From: Paludibacter sp.
Lineage (GTDB): Bacteria; Bacteroidota; Bacteroidia; Bacteroidales; Paludibacteraceae
NCBI GenBank assembly: GCA_019163375.1
Contig: JAFLKK010000009.1
Coordinates: forward strand, 1-64,000
Reading direction: 5' to 3'
DNA length: 64,000 nucleotides
Under the pieces are notes generated by a model. That model was given only the letters and a program-made list of their open reading frames with translations. It ran no database searches and was not told where the DNA came from. Position numbers and translations under genes: made by a program. Shown here in pieces: positions 41,195 to 49,666 of this stretch (position 1 is its first letter; every line of letters starts with the position of its first letter).

Positions 41195-43089
41195 GCAGTA
41201 TTTAGATGGTCTTTCTTTCCATAACTTTTATCTATCTTCAAAAACGGAATAACAGCCAGGGTCGGAATGGCACAAATCATTACCCAAATAAAGAAATGAT
41301 TATACCCGAGTAGATCCTGTAACCATCCTGCTATCATACCGGGAAGCATCATGCCAAGTGCCATAAAGCCGGTACAAATAGCGTAATGAGCTGTTTTATG
41401 TTCGCCATCGGCAAAATAAATCATGTAAAGCATATAGGCGGTGAATCCGAATCCGTAACCGAATTGCTCAAGAGCAACCGATATGTTGATAAGTACAAAA
41501 CTCTCAGGGGTAAATAAAGAAAGATAAAGGAATGTTAAATGTGGAAGGGTGATGCTTAATGCCATCGGCCAAATCCAGTATTTCAATCCTTTTCGCGATG
41601 CAGCAAATCCGCCAATTATTCCACCTAAAGTTAGCGATATTACACCCACTGTCCCATAGACAAGTCCTACCTGACCGGTGGTTAATCCCAATCCGCCCAC
41701 TTCTCTCGCATCAAGTAGGAAAGGAGATGCCATTTTTACTAACATGGCTTCACCTAGGCGATAAAGTAACATAAATACGATTGCCAGTACAACTCCTGGT
41801 TTTTTGAAGAATGATGTAAACGTCCGACCAAATTCCCTGAAAACATCTTTCGGAGAATTGGCCACTAACGAATAATCGGAAGTTGGGCGAGGCAATATAA
41901 ATCGATGATAAATGAAGAGAAGAACAAATAACCCTGCCAGAATAAAGAAGGTAATGCTCCAAGCTAGTTTTATATTTCCCGATATTCCTTTGAAATTACT
42001 TGTAACATCATCTTTTAGTTTATAATCCAAAGCTACAACCAAATAAGCTGGCTTCTCCCAGTTTTCTTCTGTGAAAACAAAACGGTCACCCGAAATTATT
42101 GATATGTTTTTATCTCCTTTGGCAAGACTGGAATTAAGAACTACCGTTTTGCCTGATTCCGGTTTTTTTGTTAGACGCACAGCCACCAGTCCTGCATTTC
42201 CGACCTTTCCATCGGAACCTGCAATGTCGAGTCTTTTTTCGCCAAAATGTGTTTTGATGAAATTTCCTAGCGGCATCGATACGTTTTGTGTCCACCACGA
42301 TTGATGTTCATTCTTTTTGTCTGTTGCTATTTCTTCACCCGAAACAAAACCATTTGTTCGATTTTGTGCCAATGCGAAGGTTTTGATTTTATTCAGTGAG
42401 TCTGATGTAATTTTGTTGGTATTCATCACCAAGTTGGATGGAAAAGCAACGAAAGTCATTTTGTCCGATGCTTGCACAGCATAGCTGTGAGGAGTCAGCA
42501 CAATTTCCGTTTGCTTCGTATTTGACGATTGAACCGTGAATTGCATTGGCTCTAATCCGGTGAATGTTTCCAAACTTCCGGCAATGATGATCAATAATCC
42601 TTGCCCGGTAATCATTGCCAGTCGATAAAAAGTACTCCGTATTCCAACGAAAAAGGATTGCTCTGAACTATCCAGTGCCAACATATAGAAACCATCAGCA
42701 GCAATATCGTGTGTGGCTGAACTAAATGCAATAAGCCATAATACAGCCAATGTGGCCTGAAAGAAAAACGGCATGGGAATTAGAAAAGCAACCCCGGCTA
42801 ATCCCGCTCCTATAAGCAATTGCATGGTGACTATCCACCAACGTTTGGTTTTTATAATGTCTACAAACGGGCTCCAAAACGGCTTAATGACCCATGGTAA
42901 ATACAACCAACTGGTGTAAAGGGCAATGTCGGTATTCGAAATGCCAAGGCGCTTGTACATAATCACAGCCACTGTCATGGCTACAACATAGGGTATTCCT
43001 TCAGCAAAATAAAGGGTTGGTATCCATGACCAGGGGGATTGTTTTTTTGAGAAATTATTTTCAGCTTTCATATATGATTTATTTTCCAT
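41188..43089 (-). CDS. AmpG-like MFS transporter with a periplasmic domain insertion
   Basis: Inner-membrane transporter of the AmpG/major facilitator type; in relatives the substrate is anhydro-muropeptides. N-terminal half: five helices with PTLYFAEGIPYVV, SWLYLPWVIKPFWSPFVD and THDIAADGFYMLAL. Between the fifth and sixth helices, a soluble insert of nearly 200 residues occurs (about 181-376 counted from a TTG at 43101, about 177-372 from this ATG). By topology it is periplasmic. Its second half (VAVRLTKKP..VVLNSS to FVFTEENWEKPAYLVV) looks like a Calx-beta-type beta-sandwich. Six more helices follow the cytoplasmic loop. ATG 43089 overlaps the upstream lipoprotein gene by 11 bp; ATG 43071 is the alternative. 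Confidence 0.82.
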   Translation of the reverse strand: MENKSYMKAENNFSKKQSPWSWIPTLYFAEGIPYVVAMTVAVIMYKRLGISNTDIALYTSWLYLPWVIKPFWSPFVDIIKTKRWWIVTMQLLIGAGLAGVAFLIPMPFFFQATLAVLWLIAFSSATHDIAADGFYMLALDSSEQSFFVGIRSTFYRLAMITGQGLLIIIAGSLETFTGLEPMQFTVQSSNTKQTEIVLTPHSYAVQASDKMTFVAFPSNLVMNTNKITSDSLNKIKTFALAQNRTNGFVSGEEIATDKKNEHQSWWTQNVSMPLGNFIKTHFGEKRLDIAGSDGKVGNAGLVAVRLTKKPESGKTVVLNSSLAKGDKNISIISGDRFVFTEENWEKPAYLVVALDYKLKDDVTSNFKGISGNIKLAWSITFFILAGLFVLLFIYHRFILPRPTSDYSLVANSPKDVFREFGRTFTSFFKKPGVVLAIVFMLLYRLGEAMLVKMASPFLLDAREVGGLGLTTGQVGLVYGTVGVISLTLGGIIGGFAASRKGLKYWIWPMALSITLPHLTFLYLSLFTPESFVLINISVALEQFGYGFGFTAYMLYMIYFADGEHKTAHYAICTGFMALGMMLPGMIAGWLQDLLGYNHFFIWVMICAIPTLAVIPFLKIDKSYGKKDHLNTAP

Positions 43090-43522
43090 GAGATATTCCA
43101 ACTACTTCACACGTTCTTCTATTGATTGCTATGTTGAATGTTCCACCTTTCATTCCTTCAGGCAATGTTCCAGTAAGCATCCAATAGTCACCAAATAAAT
43201 ATGCATCGTATGGTCTTTCCTGGATAATTTTATTTTTCCCGTAGATTTTGAAAAGAATAGGCTCTACAAGTTGTATTAATTCTTTTTCATCATTGATTAA
43301 GACCTCACCTCTAAGAAGATTATTTGTAGAATCTTTTAGAAACCCATCAAGTTCTTCTTTTACGAGTTTTCTCATAAAATTTCTATACTCCTTATTTCTA
43401 ATGTTAGTAGTATCAAGGATTATATTAGTATTTACAATTCTCATTAGTTTGCTTTGATTTTTCTTGCAACTTGGAAATATAAGAAGCGAAAATAGAATCA
43501 AAATGCATATTGATTTTTTCAT
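43079..43522 (-). CDS. Lipoprotein with NTF2-like immunity-type fold
   Basis: A 147-residue lipoprotein; signal peptide with lipobox IFPSC (C19). The C-terminal half matches the YbbC/YhhH-type NTF2-fold immunity family: ELIQLVEPILFKIYGKNKII, then RPYDAYLFGDYWMLTGTLP, EGMKGGTFNIAINRRTCEVVGISHGK. In other bacteria, such proteins neutralise contact-dependent toxins, but many family members have no toxin nearby. No toxin gene is adjacent here. Its stop codon overlaps the start of the MFS gene by 11 bp, which suggests coupled expression. Confidence 0.75.
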   Translation of the reverse strand: MKKSICILILFSLLIFPSCKKNQSKLMRIVNTNIILDTTNIRNKEYRNFMRKLVKEELDGFLKDSTNNLLRGEVLINDEKELIQLVEPILFKIYGKNKIIQERPYDAYLFGDYWMLTGTLPEGMKGGTFNIAINRRTCEVVGISHGK

Positions 43523-43588
43523 ATATAATCATGTTTTTGAATTACTTTATCTTCCTGAAAGTTTGATAACGATTAATATCGCCGAACT

Positions 43589-43602
43589 TGCCTGCGGAGG
43601 CA
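43589..43602. repeat. TGCCTGCGGAGGCA palindrome
   Basis: Small GC-rich palindrome in the spacer after spoIID, set in a context of AATATCGCCGAA and AACGGCGAAG words. Similar AATATCGCCGAAGG words occur at 51523-51543. Probably another intergenic repeat fragment. Confidence 0.55.
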
Positions 43603-43642
43603 GGGGCAAATAACGGCGAAGCCTACTATCGCGAAGCAAATA

Positions 43643-44950
43643 TCAATATATTTTTTCTAATTCTGCACCTCTAAAATAATGCAACAGAATTTCGTTATAC
43701 GGATATCCTTTTTCGCCCATCACGGCAGCACCTATCTGGCAGAGACCTACACCATGTCCCCAGCCGGCTCCTGTGAGGGTGAAGTGTTGTGGAATGCCGT
43801 TTGAAAGGTCCGTTTTATCTACCACAAATGCCGAACTGTAGAGATGTGAGTTGGAAAGCCATTTGCGGATTTCCAGTTCTTTGCCCACAATAATGCTTCG
43901 TTTTGTTCCAACTATATTGAGTTCAATGATGCGCCCCGATTCACCTCGTTTTACCGGAATAAGATCGATAATTTCTCCAAAATCGATGCCGGAACGACGT
44001 GCCAGTAGTTCCGATAATTCTGCCTGCGAGTAGTTTACTTTCCAACGATAAAAGTCGGTGGTTTCCTGATCGTAATTATTAAGCACTTGTCCCAGCACTT
44101 TTTTGTCGGTAGTATTACAGAATGCTTCGGGCGATTGGCGAATCCATTTCTCTGCATTTACTTCAACAGTCAAATCAAGTTCAAATCCTTCCGGAGCGGT
44201 GGGGTTGTCGATTACTTTGGTGAGGTAGGGGTAATGCTCCGGTGCCCAGCAGTTCTCGAAAGTTTCTGATGCTCCTCCACACGATTTGCTGAAACGTGCA
44301 TCGCAAATTTTATCTTCAAACATCAATACCTCACCACGCGTGGCTTCGATGGCTTTTTCTACAGCCGCTGTTGAAGCACGTGTAATGCCCTGATAACGCT
44401 GGCAATGATCGTCGGCGCATACATCGAAATGGGTATGAGCATCGCGTTCGTACCACTTTATGTGTTTGTTCTCTTGTAGAGACGCACGGCGGTGCGCCTC
44501 TACTACAGATGGATTCATGATGGGATGCAACAACCAACTCCTCGAAATCACGGCATGTGCTTTCAGTAATTCGTCGGAGGCAGTGGCACTCATTTCGCTG
44601 GAAATTACGCTGGTGAGGTAATTCTCTACCGAAATATGATTAATTGCTGTCAATTGTTCATTATCAACTATCAACTTTAGTGCTCCTTTGAACTGTTGAT
44701 TTTCCTTGCGCTCCCAGTGGAAATTGATGCCAATCACCACGTCGATAAGGTCGAAGGATGCTGTTTCTGTTGTTGGTTCGAAAATGATTTCGGTTGCATT
44801 TTGTCCATCAAAGAAGGCTTGTCCGTCTTTGTATTCGGTTTTTTGGTTGCCGGTGTATATTTTTCCGTTGGTGCACGTAAATTTTCCGTTCAGCACAAAT
44901 TCAATGCTGTTGGCAGACACTATCCCGACGTTGATATATAATTCCTTCAT
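43643..44950 (-). CDS. SpoIID/LytB domain protein
   Basis: A 435-residue SpoIID/LytB-family protein; in Bacillus, SpoIID is a lytic transglycosylase acting on denuded glycan strands. Landmarks: VENYLTSVISSEMSATASDELLKAHAVISRSWLL (with the family glutamate), DVCADDHCQRYQGI, FSKSCGG and the C-terminal GAGWGHGVGLCQIGA. No signal peptide is obvious, which is unusual for a wall enzyme. A 28-bp palindrome (44476-44503) is embedded in frame between RSWLL and KWYERDAHTHFDV. It follows the transglutaminase gene by 24 bp. Confidence 0.88.
   Translation of the reverse strand: MKELYINVGIVSANSIEFVLNGKFTCTNGKIYTGNQKTEYKDGQAFFDGQNATEIIFEPTTETASFDLIDVVIGINFHWERKENQQFKGALKLIVDNEQLTAINHISVENYLTSVISSEMSATASDELLKAHAVISRSWLLHPIMNPSVVEAHRRASLQENKHIKWYERDAHTHFDVCADDHCQRYQGITRASTAAVEKAIEATRGEVLMFEDKICDARFSKSCGGASETFENCWAPEHYPYLTKVIDNPTAPEGFELDLTVEVNAEKWIRQSPEAFCNTTDKKVLGQVLNNYDQETTDFYRWKVNYSQAELSELLARRSGIDFGEIIDLIPVKRGESGRIIELNIVGTKRSIIVGKELEIRKWLSNSHLYSSAFVVDKTDLSNGIPQHFTLTGAGWGHGVGLCQIGAAVMGEKGYPYNEILLHYFRGAELEKIY
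44476..44503. repeat. GTAGAG..CTCTAC palindrome inside spoIID
   Basis: 28 bp, 12-bp arms GTAGAGACGCAC/GTGCGCCTCTAC with one mismatch and loop GGCG. It encodes part of an extra loop (VVEAHRRASLQE) in SpoIID. Arms differ by one base from the perfect palindrome at 12802-12829. Related units are, from memory, widespread in Bacteroidota and cyanobacteria. Confidence 0.85.
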
Positions 44951-44974
44951 TATAATAGACTTTATTTGTGTTGC

Positions 44975-46150
44975 TTACTTCACCGGAACTCCTAACCAGG
45001 TGAACTTGTAAAATGATGCTTTTCTGAATAATTTGCCGGTGGATAAATATTTTTTCAGGAATATTTTTTGTTCTTCCAGGTTCAGACCGGCCTCTTCAAT
45101 TGATTTATAGAGTTGATTTAAAGACGTCAGGGTATTGGTATCTCTACCGCCGACCAATTTCATTTTTGATTTTGCAAGCATGAAGCAATTGTCAATATTA
45201 TCGAGCATTATTTTTAGCTCGGCATCCGGCTTCATGGGGGTAAACTGTTTGTTTCGATAATTGATAAACGCGTTTAAAGAATTGATGCCCTCATTGTAAT
45301 AATTGATGGCTGCATTATAGTGGTCGGCATTTCTCTTATTCCCGAAGTACTCAATCTCGCGCTTGTTGTATTGCAGTCGGTCAAATACAATGGCATTCGT
45401 AACCTTGTTTCTTTCCATTCTGCCCGTGGTGGTAACCAATTGCTCTTCATTGCTAAGCTTTTCGTATGCGCTGATCGAATCATTGAAATTGAAGTAGGAC
45501 TTTTTGTAGGTCGTGCCGGATTTTAGATCACAAAATTCCTCGTAGCTGACCGGGTAATTCAAAAACTGCCACTGTGGGTCGAACGGCATATGCGATTTGA
45601 CGAAACTTTCGGGTTTAGATTTAAAAAAGAGATTGTTTTGTTGGTTGACATACTTGGAATTAATAACTGTACCTGCACCCCATGTAGGGTCGAAGAGATA
45701 CCAGGTAGCGTCAATGTTGGCTGCGCACCATGCATGCGGAATGTTATCAACGGCACCGTTTTGTTTTGTAAATCCCTGTATAACATAGGATGTTATTCCT
45801 GTCTGATTGGCAATGTTATCGAACAAAATAGCGTAATCGATGCAGACGCCCTTTCTGGACTTTAGTAATTTGTCGGCAAGACCTTTGGTGTCTTCGTTCA
45901 GATTGATAGCATACATGTTCTTGACATCGTACTGAATATTTTTGGTAATCCAATAGTAGATAGCCCGTACTTTTTCTTGCTTAGTTGATAATTTACTGTT
46001 GATGTAACGTGCAATACTTTCGGTCGACTTTGTAGATGAATCAGGAATCTGAAGCATTTTCGCGTCAATCGGCGCATACTCGTTGCCGGTTTGCGCTGTT
46101 AACGCAAAAGATGTGTAAAGACTAAGGATAAATAAAAGTTTAAATTTCAT
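44975..46150 (-). CDS. Secreted transglutaminase-like cysteine protein
   Basis: A 391-residue exported protein (signal peptide about 1-19). A papain-fold transglutaminase domain includes RAIYYWITKNIQYDV (about 62-76), the catalytic cysteine in RKGVCIDYAILFDNIA (about 99), the histidine in HAWCAANIDATWYLFDPTWGAG (about 138) and the aspartate in the same stretch (about 153). A mostly helical C-terminal region follows. Such proteins act as peptidases or cross-linkers in the envelope; the substrate is unknown. It precedes spoIID by 24 bp, which supports a wall-related role. Confidence 0.87.
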   Translation of the reverse strand: MKFKLLFILSLYTSFALTAQTGNEYAPIDAKMLQIPDSSTKSTESIARYINSKLSTKQEKVRAIYYWITKNIQYDVKNMYAINLNEDTKGLADKLLKSRKGVCIDYAILFDNIANQTGITSYVIQGFTKQNGAVDNIPHAWCAANIDATWYLFDPTWGAGTVINSKYVNQQNNLFFKSKPESFVKSHMPFDPQWQFLNYPVSYEEFCDLKSGTTYKKSYFNFNDSISAYEKLSNEEQLVTTTGRMERNKVTNAIVFDRLQYNKREIEYFGNKRNADHYNAAINYYNEGINSLNAFINYRNKQFTPMKPDAELKIMLDNIDNCFMLAKSKMKLVGGRDTNTLTSLNQLYKSIEEAGLNLEEQKIFLKKYLSTGKLFRKASFYKFTWLGVPVK

Positions 46151-46200
46151 GATGTTGGTGGGAAAAATAATGTACTTTGATAACGGTTGGTTGGCAGTAA

Positions 46201-46554
46201 TTATTTCCCCACAATGTTTTTATAAATCGATAATTCAAATTTGACTTTTTCGAGTTCTTGTTCTAATTCTAATTCCCGTGCCGATTTTATCGGATCTACC
46301 ACTTCCGAAGGCAACTGAGCTGTTAACTCAGCCAAAAAATTATGCTTTATTGCAACACTAATTTTCCATAAGATCCGAAATTGTAAAGATTCACTCTCGA
46401 AATACTTTTGTATGGTACTTGGAGACATGCCCATTTTTCGTGATAGGGCAGCTTTGTTAATGGAGTTTGATTCAAAATATTCTGCAAGCATCTTTCCATT
46501 GTGTTGAAAGCCCTCTTTTGTTTTACTTTTAGGTGTTGTGCTATTTTCGTCCAT
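46201..46554 (-). CDS. XRE-type helix-turn-helix protein with C-terminal coiled coil
   Basis: A 117-residue protein. The HTH is KMLAEYFESNSINKAALSRKMGMSPSTIQKYFESESLQ (about 21-58). A C-terminal heptad-rich helix ARELELEQELEKVKFELSIYKNIV is likely a dimerising coiled coil. In Bacteroidota similar proteins are orphan regulators. A good promoter lies directly upstream, and beyond that a 231-bp array of 21-bp repeats. It could bind that array, but no data show it. Confidence 0.82.
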   Translation of the reverse strand: MDENSTTPKSKTKEGFQHNGKMLAEYFESNSINKAALSRKMGMSPSTIQKYFESESLQFRILWKISVAIKHNFLAELTAQLPSEVVDPIKSARELELEQELEKVKFELSIYKNIVGK

Positions 46555-46576
46555 AGTAAATAATGCTTTTTTATTG

Positions 46577-46609
46577 CAAATATATGAATAATTATTTGTT
46601 TAAAGCAAA
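46577..46609 (-). promoter_or_regulatory. promoter of the XRE gene
   Basis: Minus strand: TTTG (46609-46606), 21 bp, TATATTTG (46584-46577), 22 bp upstream of the ATG. Confidence 0.65.
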
Positions 46610-46679
46610 TTTATTGTTATTTTATACATATTAGACAGGCTATATTGTAAAATAGTGTTATTTTTATATGTATTTATAA

Positions 46680-46910
46680 TGTAATTATACGAATTATATA
46701 TGTATCTATACAAATTTTACATGTATCTATACATATTATATATGTAGCTATACGAATTAGAATTCTATTTATTCTAATTAGAATTGTATCTATACAAATT
46801 ATATATGTAGCTATACGAATTAGAATTCTATTTATTCTAATTAGAATTGTATCTATACAAATTATATATGTAGCTATACATATTAGATAGCTGGTTATAC
46901 AAATTTTAAT
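46680..46910. repeat. 11 x 21-bp tandem array with 63-bp higher-order period
   Basis: Eleven contiguous 21-bp units starting at 46680, most of form TGTAnCTATACnnATTnnAnA. Units 3-5 and 6-8 repeat exactly as a 63-bp block (46743-46805 and 46806-46868). The variant unit TCTATTTATTCTAATTAGAAT makes an AATTAGAAT/ATTCTAATT dyad with its neighbour. AT-rich and without a plausible coding role. It lies 70-300 bp upstream of the XRE promoter. Confidence 0.93.
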
Positions 46911-47130
46911 TATTGTAATGCTAAAGTGATAGATTTGAAGGTTTGGAAAATACAATTCAATATAAATACTGCGAGTTATACCAACTGTACATATATAATG
47001 ACCCAAAGTCATTTTATATGTCTACTGTTGTTAATGCCGATGTCCACAAACAAATAGAGCAATGAGACTTTGTCGAAATTGGGCTATATTGTTTGTACAA
47101 TCGGTATTAGTACTCGCGTATCCCAAATAA
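46911..47130. other. intergenic spacer, no gene seen
   Basis: Between the tandem array and the lipoprotein terminator I see no reading frame, RNA fold or clear promoter. Confidence 0.5.
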
Positions 47131-47166
47131 AAAACCACCATTCGAAATTCCGAATGGTGGTTCTTT
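47131..47166. terminator. bidirectional terminator after the small lipoprotein gene
   Basis: 12-bp stem AACCACCATTCG/CGAATGGTGGTT (47133-47144 with 47151-47162), loop AAATTC, flanked by AAAAAA and TTCTTTT. Lies 24 bp past the stop codon of the minus-strand lipoprotein. Confidence 0.88.
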
Positions 47167-47190
47167 TGAATGCGTGAGCTTCTGCTTAGC

Positions 47191-47580
47191 TTATTTCAGT
47201 CGCTCAAAAACAAGTTTGGTAACGGTGGAATCGGTTTCGTAAAACTTGTCCACTTCTATTCTGCTCGTTTTTAAATCGAACTTAAACTTATAGTCAATGT
47301 AGCCATTATAACTAGATAAATAGTATCGAAGTGATATTTTATTCTTCAATATTTTATAGTCATAAGGACCGGAGCCATGTTTAGGAAGCCTAAAGCTATC
47401 TCTCATCTCGTAGCCCCTGTTTACCATCATAGCTTCCTGGTCGCCAAACAGTCCAAATACCAGCGTATCGGATTTTGTGTTGACTTCTATCCATTTGCCT
47501 TTCAGTAAATCGGCCGTCGATAAGCTGTCGCTCTTACAACTCATCAACGTAATTGCGATAATTAAAAATACATATTTCAT
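47191..47580 (-). CDS. Small lipoprotein, lipocalin-like
   Basis: A 129-residue lipoprotein: signal peptide and lipobox TLMSC (C15). The mature part has the pattern LLKGKWIEVNTKSDTLVFG, then alternating beta-strand text to LVFERLK, which resembles lipocalin-like lipoproteins of Bacteroidota. No ligand or partner is evident. It is 62 bp downstream of the phosphoglucomutase gene, in the same direction, and ends at its own terminator. Confidence 0.75.
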   Translation of the reverse strand: MKYVFLIIAITLMSCKSDSLSTADLLKGKWIEVNTKSDTLVFGLFGDQEAMMVNRGYEMRDSFRLPKHGSGPYDYKILKNKISLRYYLSSYNGYIDYKFKFDLKTSRIEVDKFYETDSTVTKLVFERLK

Positions 47581-47642
47581 AATCTTAGATTTAATCAGTG
47601 ATCTTTTGAAACGATAATTAATTAGTAACCGCGAACCGAATT

Positions 47643-49391
47643 TTATACCCCAAGCGATGCTCTTACTGCTTCAATTTTTACATTGGCAGCAGCATCAGCA
47701 GCATCGTAGTCGGCACGACTGGCCATTGTGCCGCGTACTTCTACATAGAATTTAATTTTTGGCTCAGTTCCCGAAGGACGTACCGAAATTTTAGTACCAT
47801 CTTCGGTAAAATATTGTAATACGTTAGAAGTAGCAGGCATTTCAAGGTCAGAAACCGCGCCTGTAGCCACGTTTGTCAATTTCAATGTTTCGTAATCTTT
47901 TATAACGCTTACTTTCGATCCGGCTATTTCTTTTGGAGGATTGCTGCGGAAATCTTTCATCATTTGAGCAATTTCTTCGGCTCCCGATTTTCCTTTGCGC
48001 ACTACCGAAATACCTTTTTCTTTTCCGTAACCGTATTCTACGTAAATATCCTGTAGCAGTTCGAACAATGTTTTGCCATTGTCTTTAGCCCATGCAGCAA
48101 TTTCTGCCATCATAGTACATGACGAAACAGCATCTTTGTCGCGGGCAAAATCTTCCGGTAAGAAACCGTAGCTTTCTTCGCCACCGCCAATGTATTCTTT
48201 TTTGCCCTCGTTTTCACGAATCACCGCACCGATCCATTTGAAACCGGTAAAACAGTCGAACATTTCAACGCTATTGCTATCGGCAATTTGTTTGATAATT
48301 TCGGTGGTAACAATCGTTTTTACGATATATTGGTTGCCTGTGAGTTTGCCCAGTTCTTTCCAGCGACGGATAAGGTAATAGATAAAAATCAAAGCCGTTT
48401 GGTTTCCGTTTACCAGAATCCATTCGTTTTTGTCGTTTTTTACAGCAATACCAAGGCGGTCGGCATCAGGGTCGGAAGCCATAACAATATCGGCGTCGGT
48501 AGCTATTGCTTTTTTTACAGCCATATCCAATGCAGCAGGTTCTTCAGGGTTCGGCGAAACTACGGTTGGGAAATCTCCACTGGTAACATCTTGTTCCGGA
48601 ACGTTGATAACGTTGGTGAAACCATATTCGCGCAAAGCACGTGGAATCAGTTTCACACCTGTACCGTGAATAGGAGTGTATACAATTTTCAAATCGCTGT
48701 TGCGTTTGATAGCATCAGGCGAAAGCGAAAGTTTTTTGATATTTTCGATATAAATCTTATCAATTTCTTCGCCGATAATTTCAATCAAAGCAGGATTGCC
48801 TTCGAATTTAATTTCGTCGATGCTTTTGATTTTCATTACTTCGGTAATTACGTTCTCATCGTGTGGAGCAATCATTTGTGCACCATCGTTCCAATAAGCT
48901 TTGTAGCCATTATATTCTTTCGGATTGTGAGAAGCGGTAAGGATAATTCCACTCTGACAGCCTAACTGACGAATAGCAAATGATGCTTCAGGAGTTGGAC
49001 GTAGGTCTTCGAATAAATATACTTTAATGCCATTAGCCGAGAAAATATTAGCAGAAACTTCTGAAAATAAACGGCTATTGTTACGACAGTCGTGTCCGAT
49101 AACCACGCTGATTTGAGGAACGTCAGGAAATTGTGCTTTCAAATAATTGCTCAATCCCTGAGTAGCTGCTCCAACGGTGTAAATGTTCATGCGATTGGTT
49201 CCTGCGCCCATGATACCACGTAATCCACCCGTTCCAAATTCCAGGTCGCGGTAAAAACATTCAATCAATTCAGTCTTATCGTCGGCATCAATCATGCGAC
49301 GTATTTCGTTTTTAGTTACTTCATCATAGTTACCAGTAAGCCACGTTTGTGCTTTGGCAATAACTTCCATTAGTAATGCATTGTCTTTCAT
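47643..49391 (-). CDS. Phospho-sugar mutase (phosphoglucomutase/phosphomannomutase)
   Basis: Interconverts hexose 1- and 6-phosphates. Alpha-D-phosphohexomutase domains in order: N-terminal GTGGLRGIMGAGTNRMN (about 51-67), catalytic serine loop TASHNPKEYNGYK (about 153-165), metal loop SDPDADRLGIAV (about 302-313), sugar-binding loop GGGEESYGFL (about 400-409) and phosphate loop RPSGTEPKIKFYVE (about 547-560). The 582-residue length fits the PgcA/PGM2-like subgroup, active on glucose or deoxyribose phosphates. Exact substrate not assignable. Confidence 0.95.
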   Translation of the reverse strand: MKDNALLMEVIAKAQTWLTGNYDEVTKNEIRRMIDADDKTELIECFYRDLEFGTGGLRGIMGAGTNRMNIYTVGAATQGLSNYLKAQFPDVPQISVVIGHDCRNNSRLFSEVSANIFSANGIKVYLFEDLRPTPEASFAIRQLGCQSGIILTASHNPKEYNGYKAYWNDGAQMIAPHDENVITEVMKIKSIDEIKFEGNPALIEIIGEEIDKIYIENIKKLSLSPDAIKRNSDLKIVYTPIHGTGVKLIPRALREYGFTNVINVPEQDVTSGDFPTVVSPNPEEPAALDMAVKKAIATDADIVMASDPDADRLGIAVKNDKNEWILVNGNQTALIFIYYLIRRWKELGKLTGNQYIVKTIVTTEIIKQIADSNSVEMFDCFTGFKWIGAVIRENEGKKEYIGGGEESYGFLPEDFARDKDAVSSCTMMAEIAAWAKDNGKTLFELLQDIYVEYGYGKEKGISVVRKGKSGAEEIAQMMKDFRSNPPKEIAGSKVSVIKDYETLKLTNVATGAVSDLEMPATSNVLQYFTEDGTKISVRPSGTEPKIKFYVEVRGTMASRADYDAADAAANVKIEAVRASLGV

Positions 49392-49547
49392 ACTCTTTAT
49401 AATTTGATAGTTTGATTTTGTTGGAACGATAAAAATACAACTTTTTTTTGAATAGAGAAAATCAATCGACTAATGATGATCAAATTCATGTTATTTCTTA
49501 GCTGAAAGCAAGTCGTCAATTTTTCTTTTAATTTATAACAAAACACT

Positions 49548-49576
49548 TTGTTTTTCCATCAATTTGTGTAAATTTG
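49548..49576 (+). promoter_or_regulatory. promoter of the ACT/paaK cluster
   Basis: TTG (49548-49550), 18 bp, TAAATTTG (49569-49576), 90 bp upstream of the ACT gene ATG. The leader of about 80 nt shows no obvious structure. Confidence 0.6.
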
Positions 49577-49666
49577 CGTGTCTTAAAAACAAGTTGTGTG
49601 GAGTAAGATGAACTCCTGCATTTGTTTCTACGGTGATAAAATCAACAACCTTTTATATCTAATACA

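Noticed and set aside
46680-46910. CRISPR array
   Set aside because: Units are contiguous with no variable spacers, the period is 21 bp, and there are no cas genes.
46674-47012. A 112-codon minus-strand frame across the tandem array
   Set aside because: The frame exists only because the 21-bp units are a multiple of three; its product is a repetitive Ile/Tyr/Thr string with no domain and no start context.
48288-48965. 225-codon plus-strand frame
   Set aside because: Shadow of the phosphoglucomutase gene, with no motif of its own.
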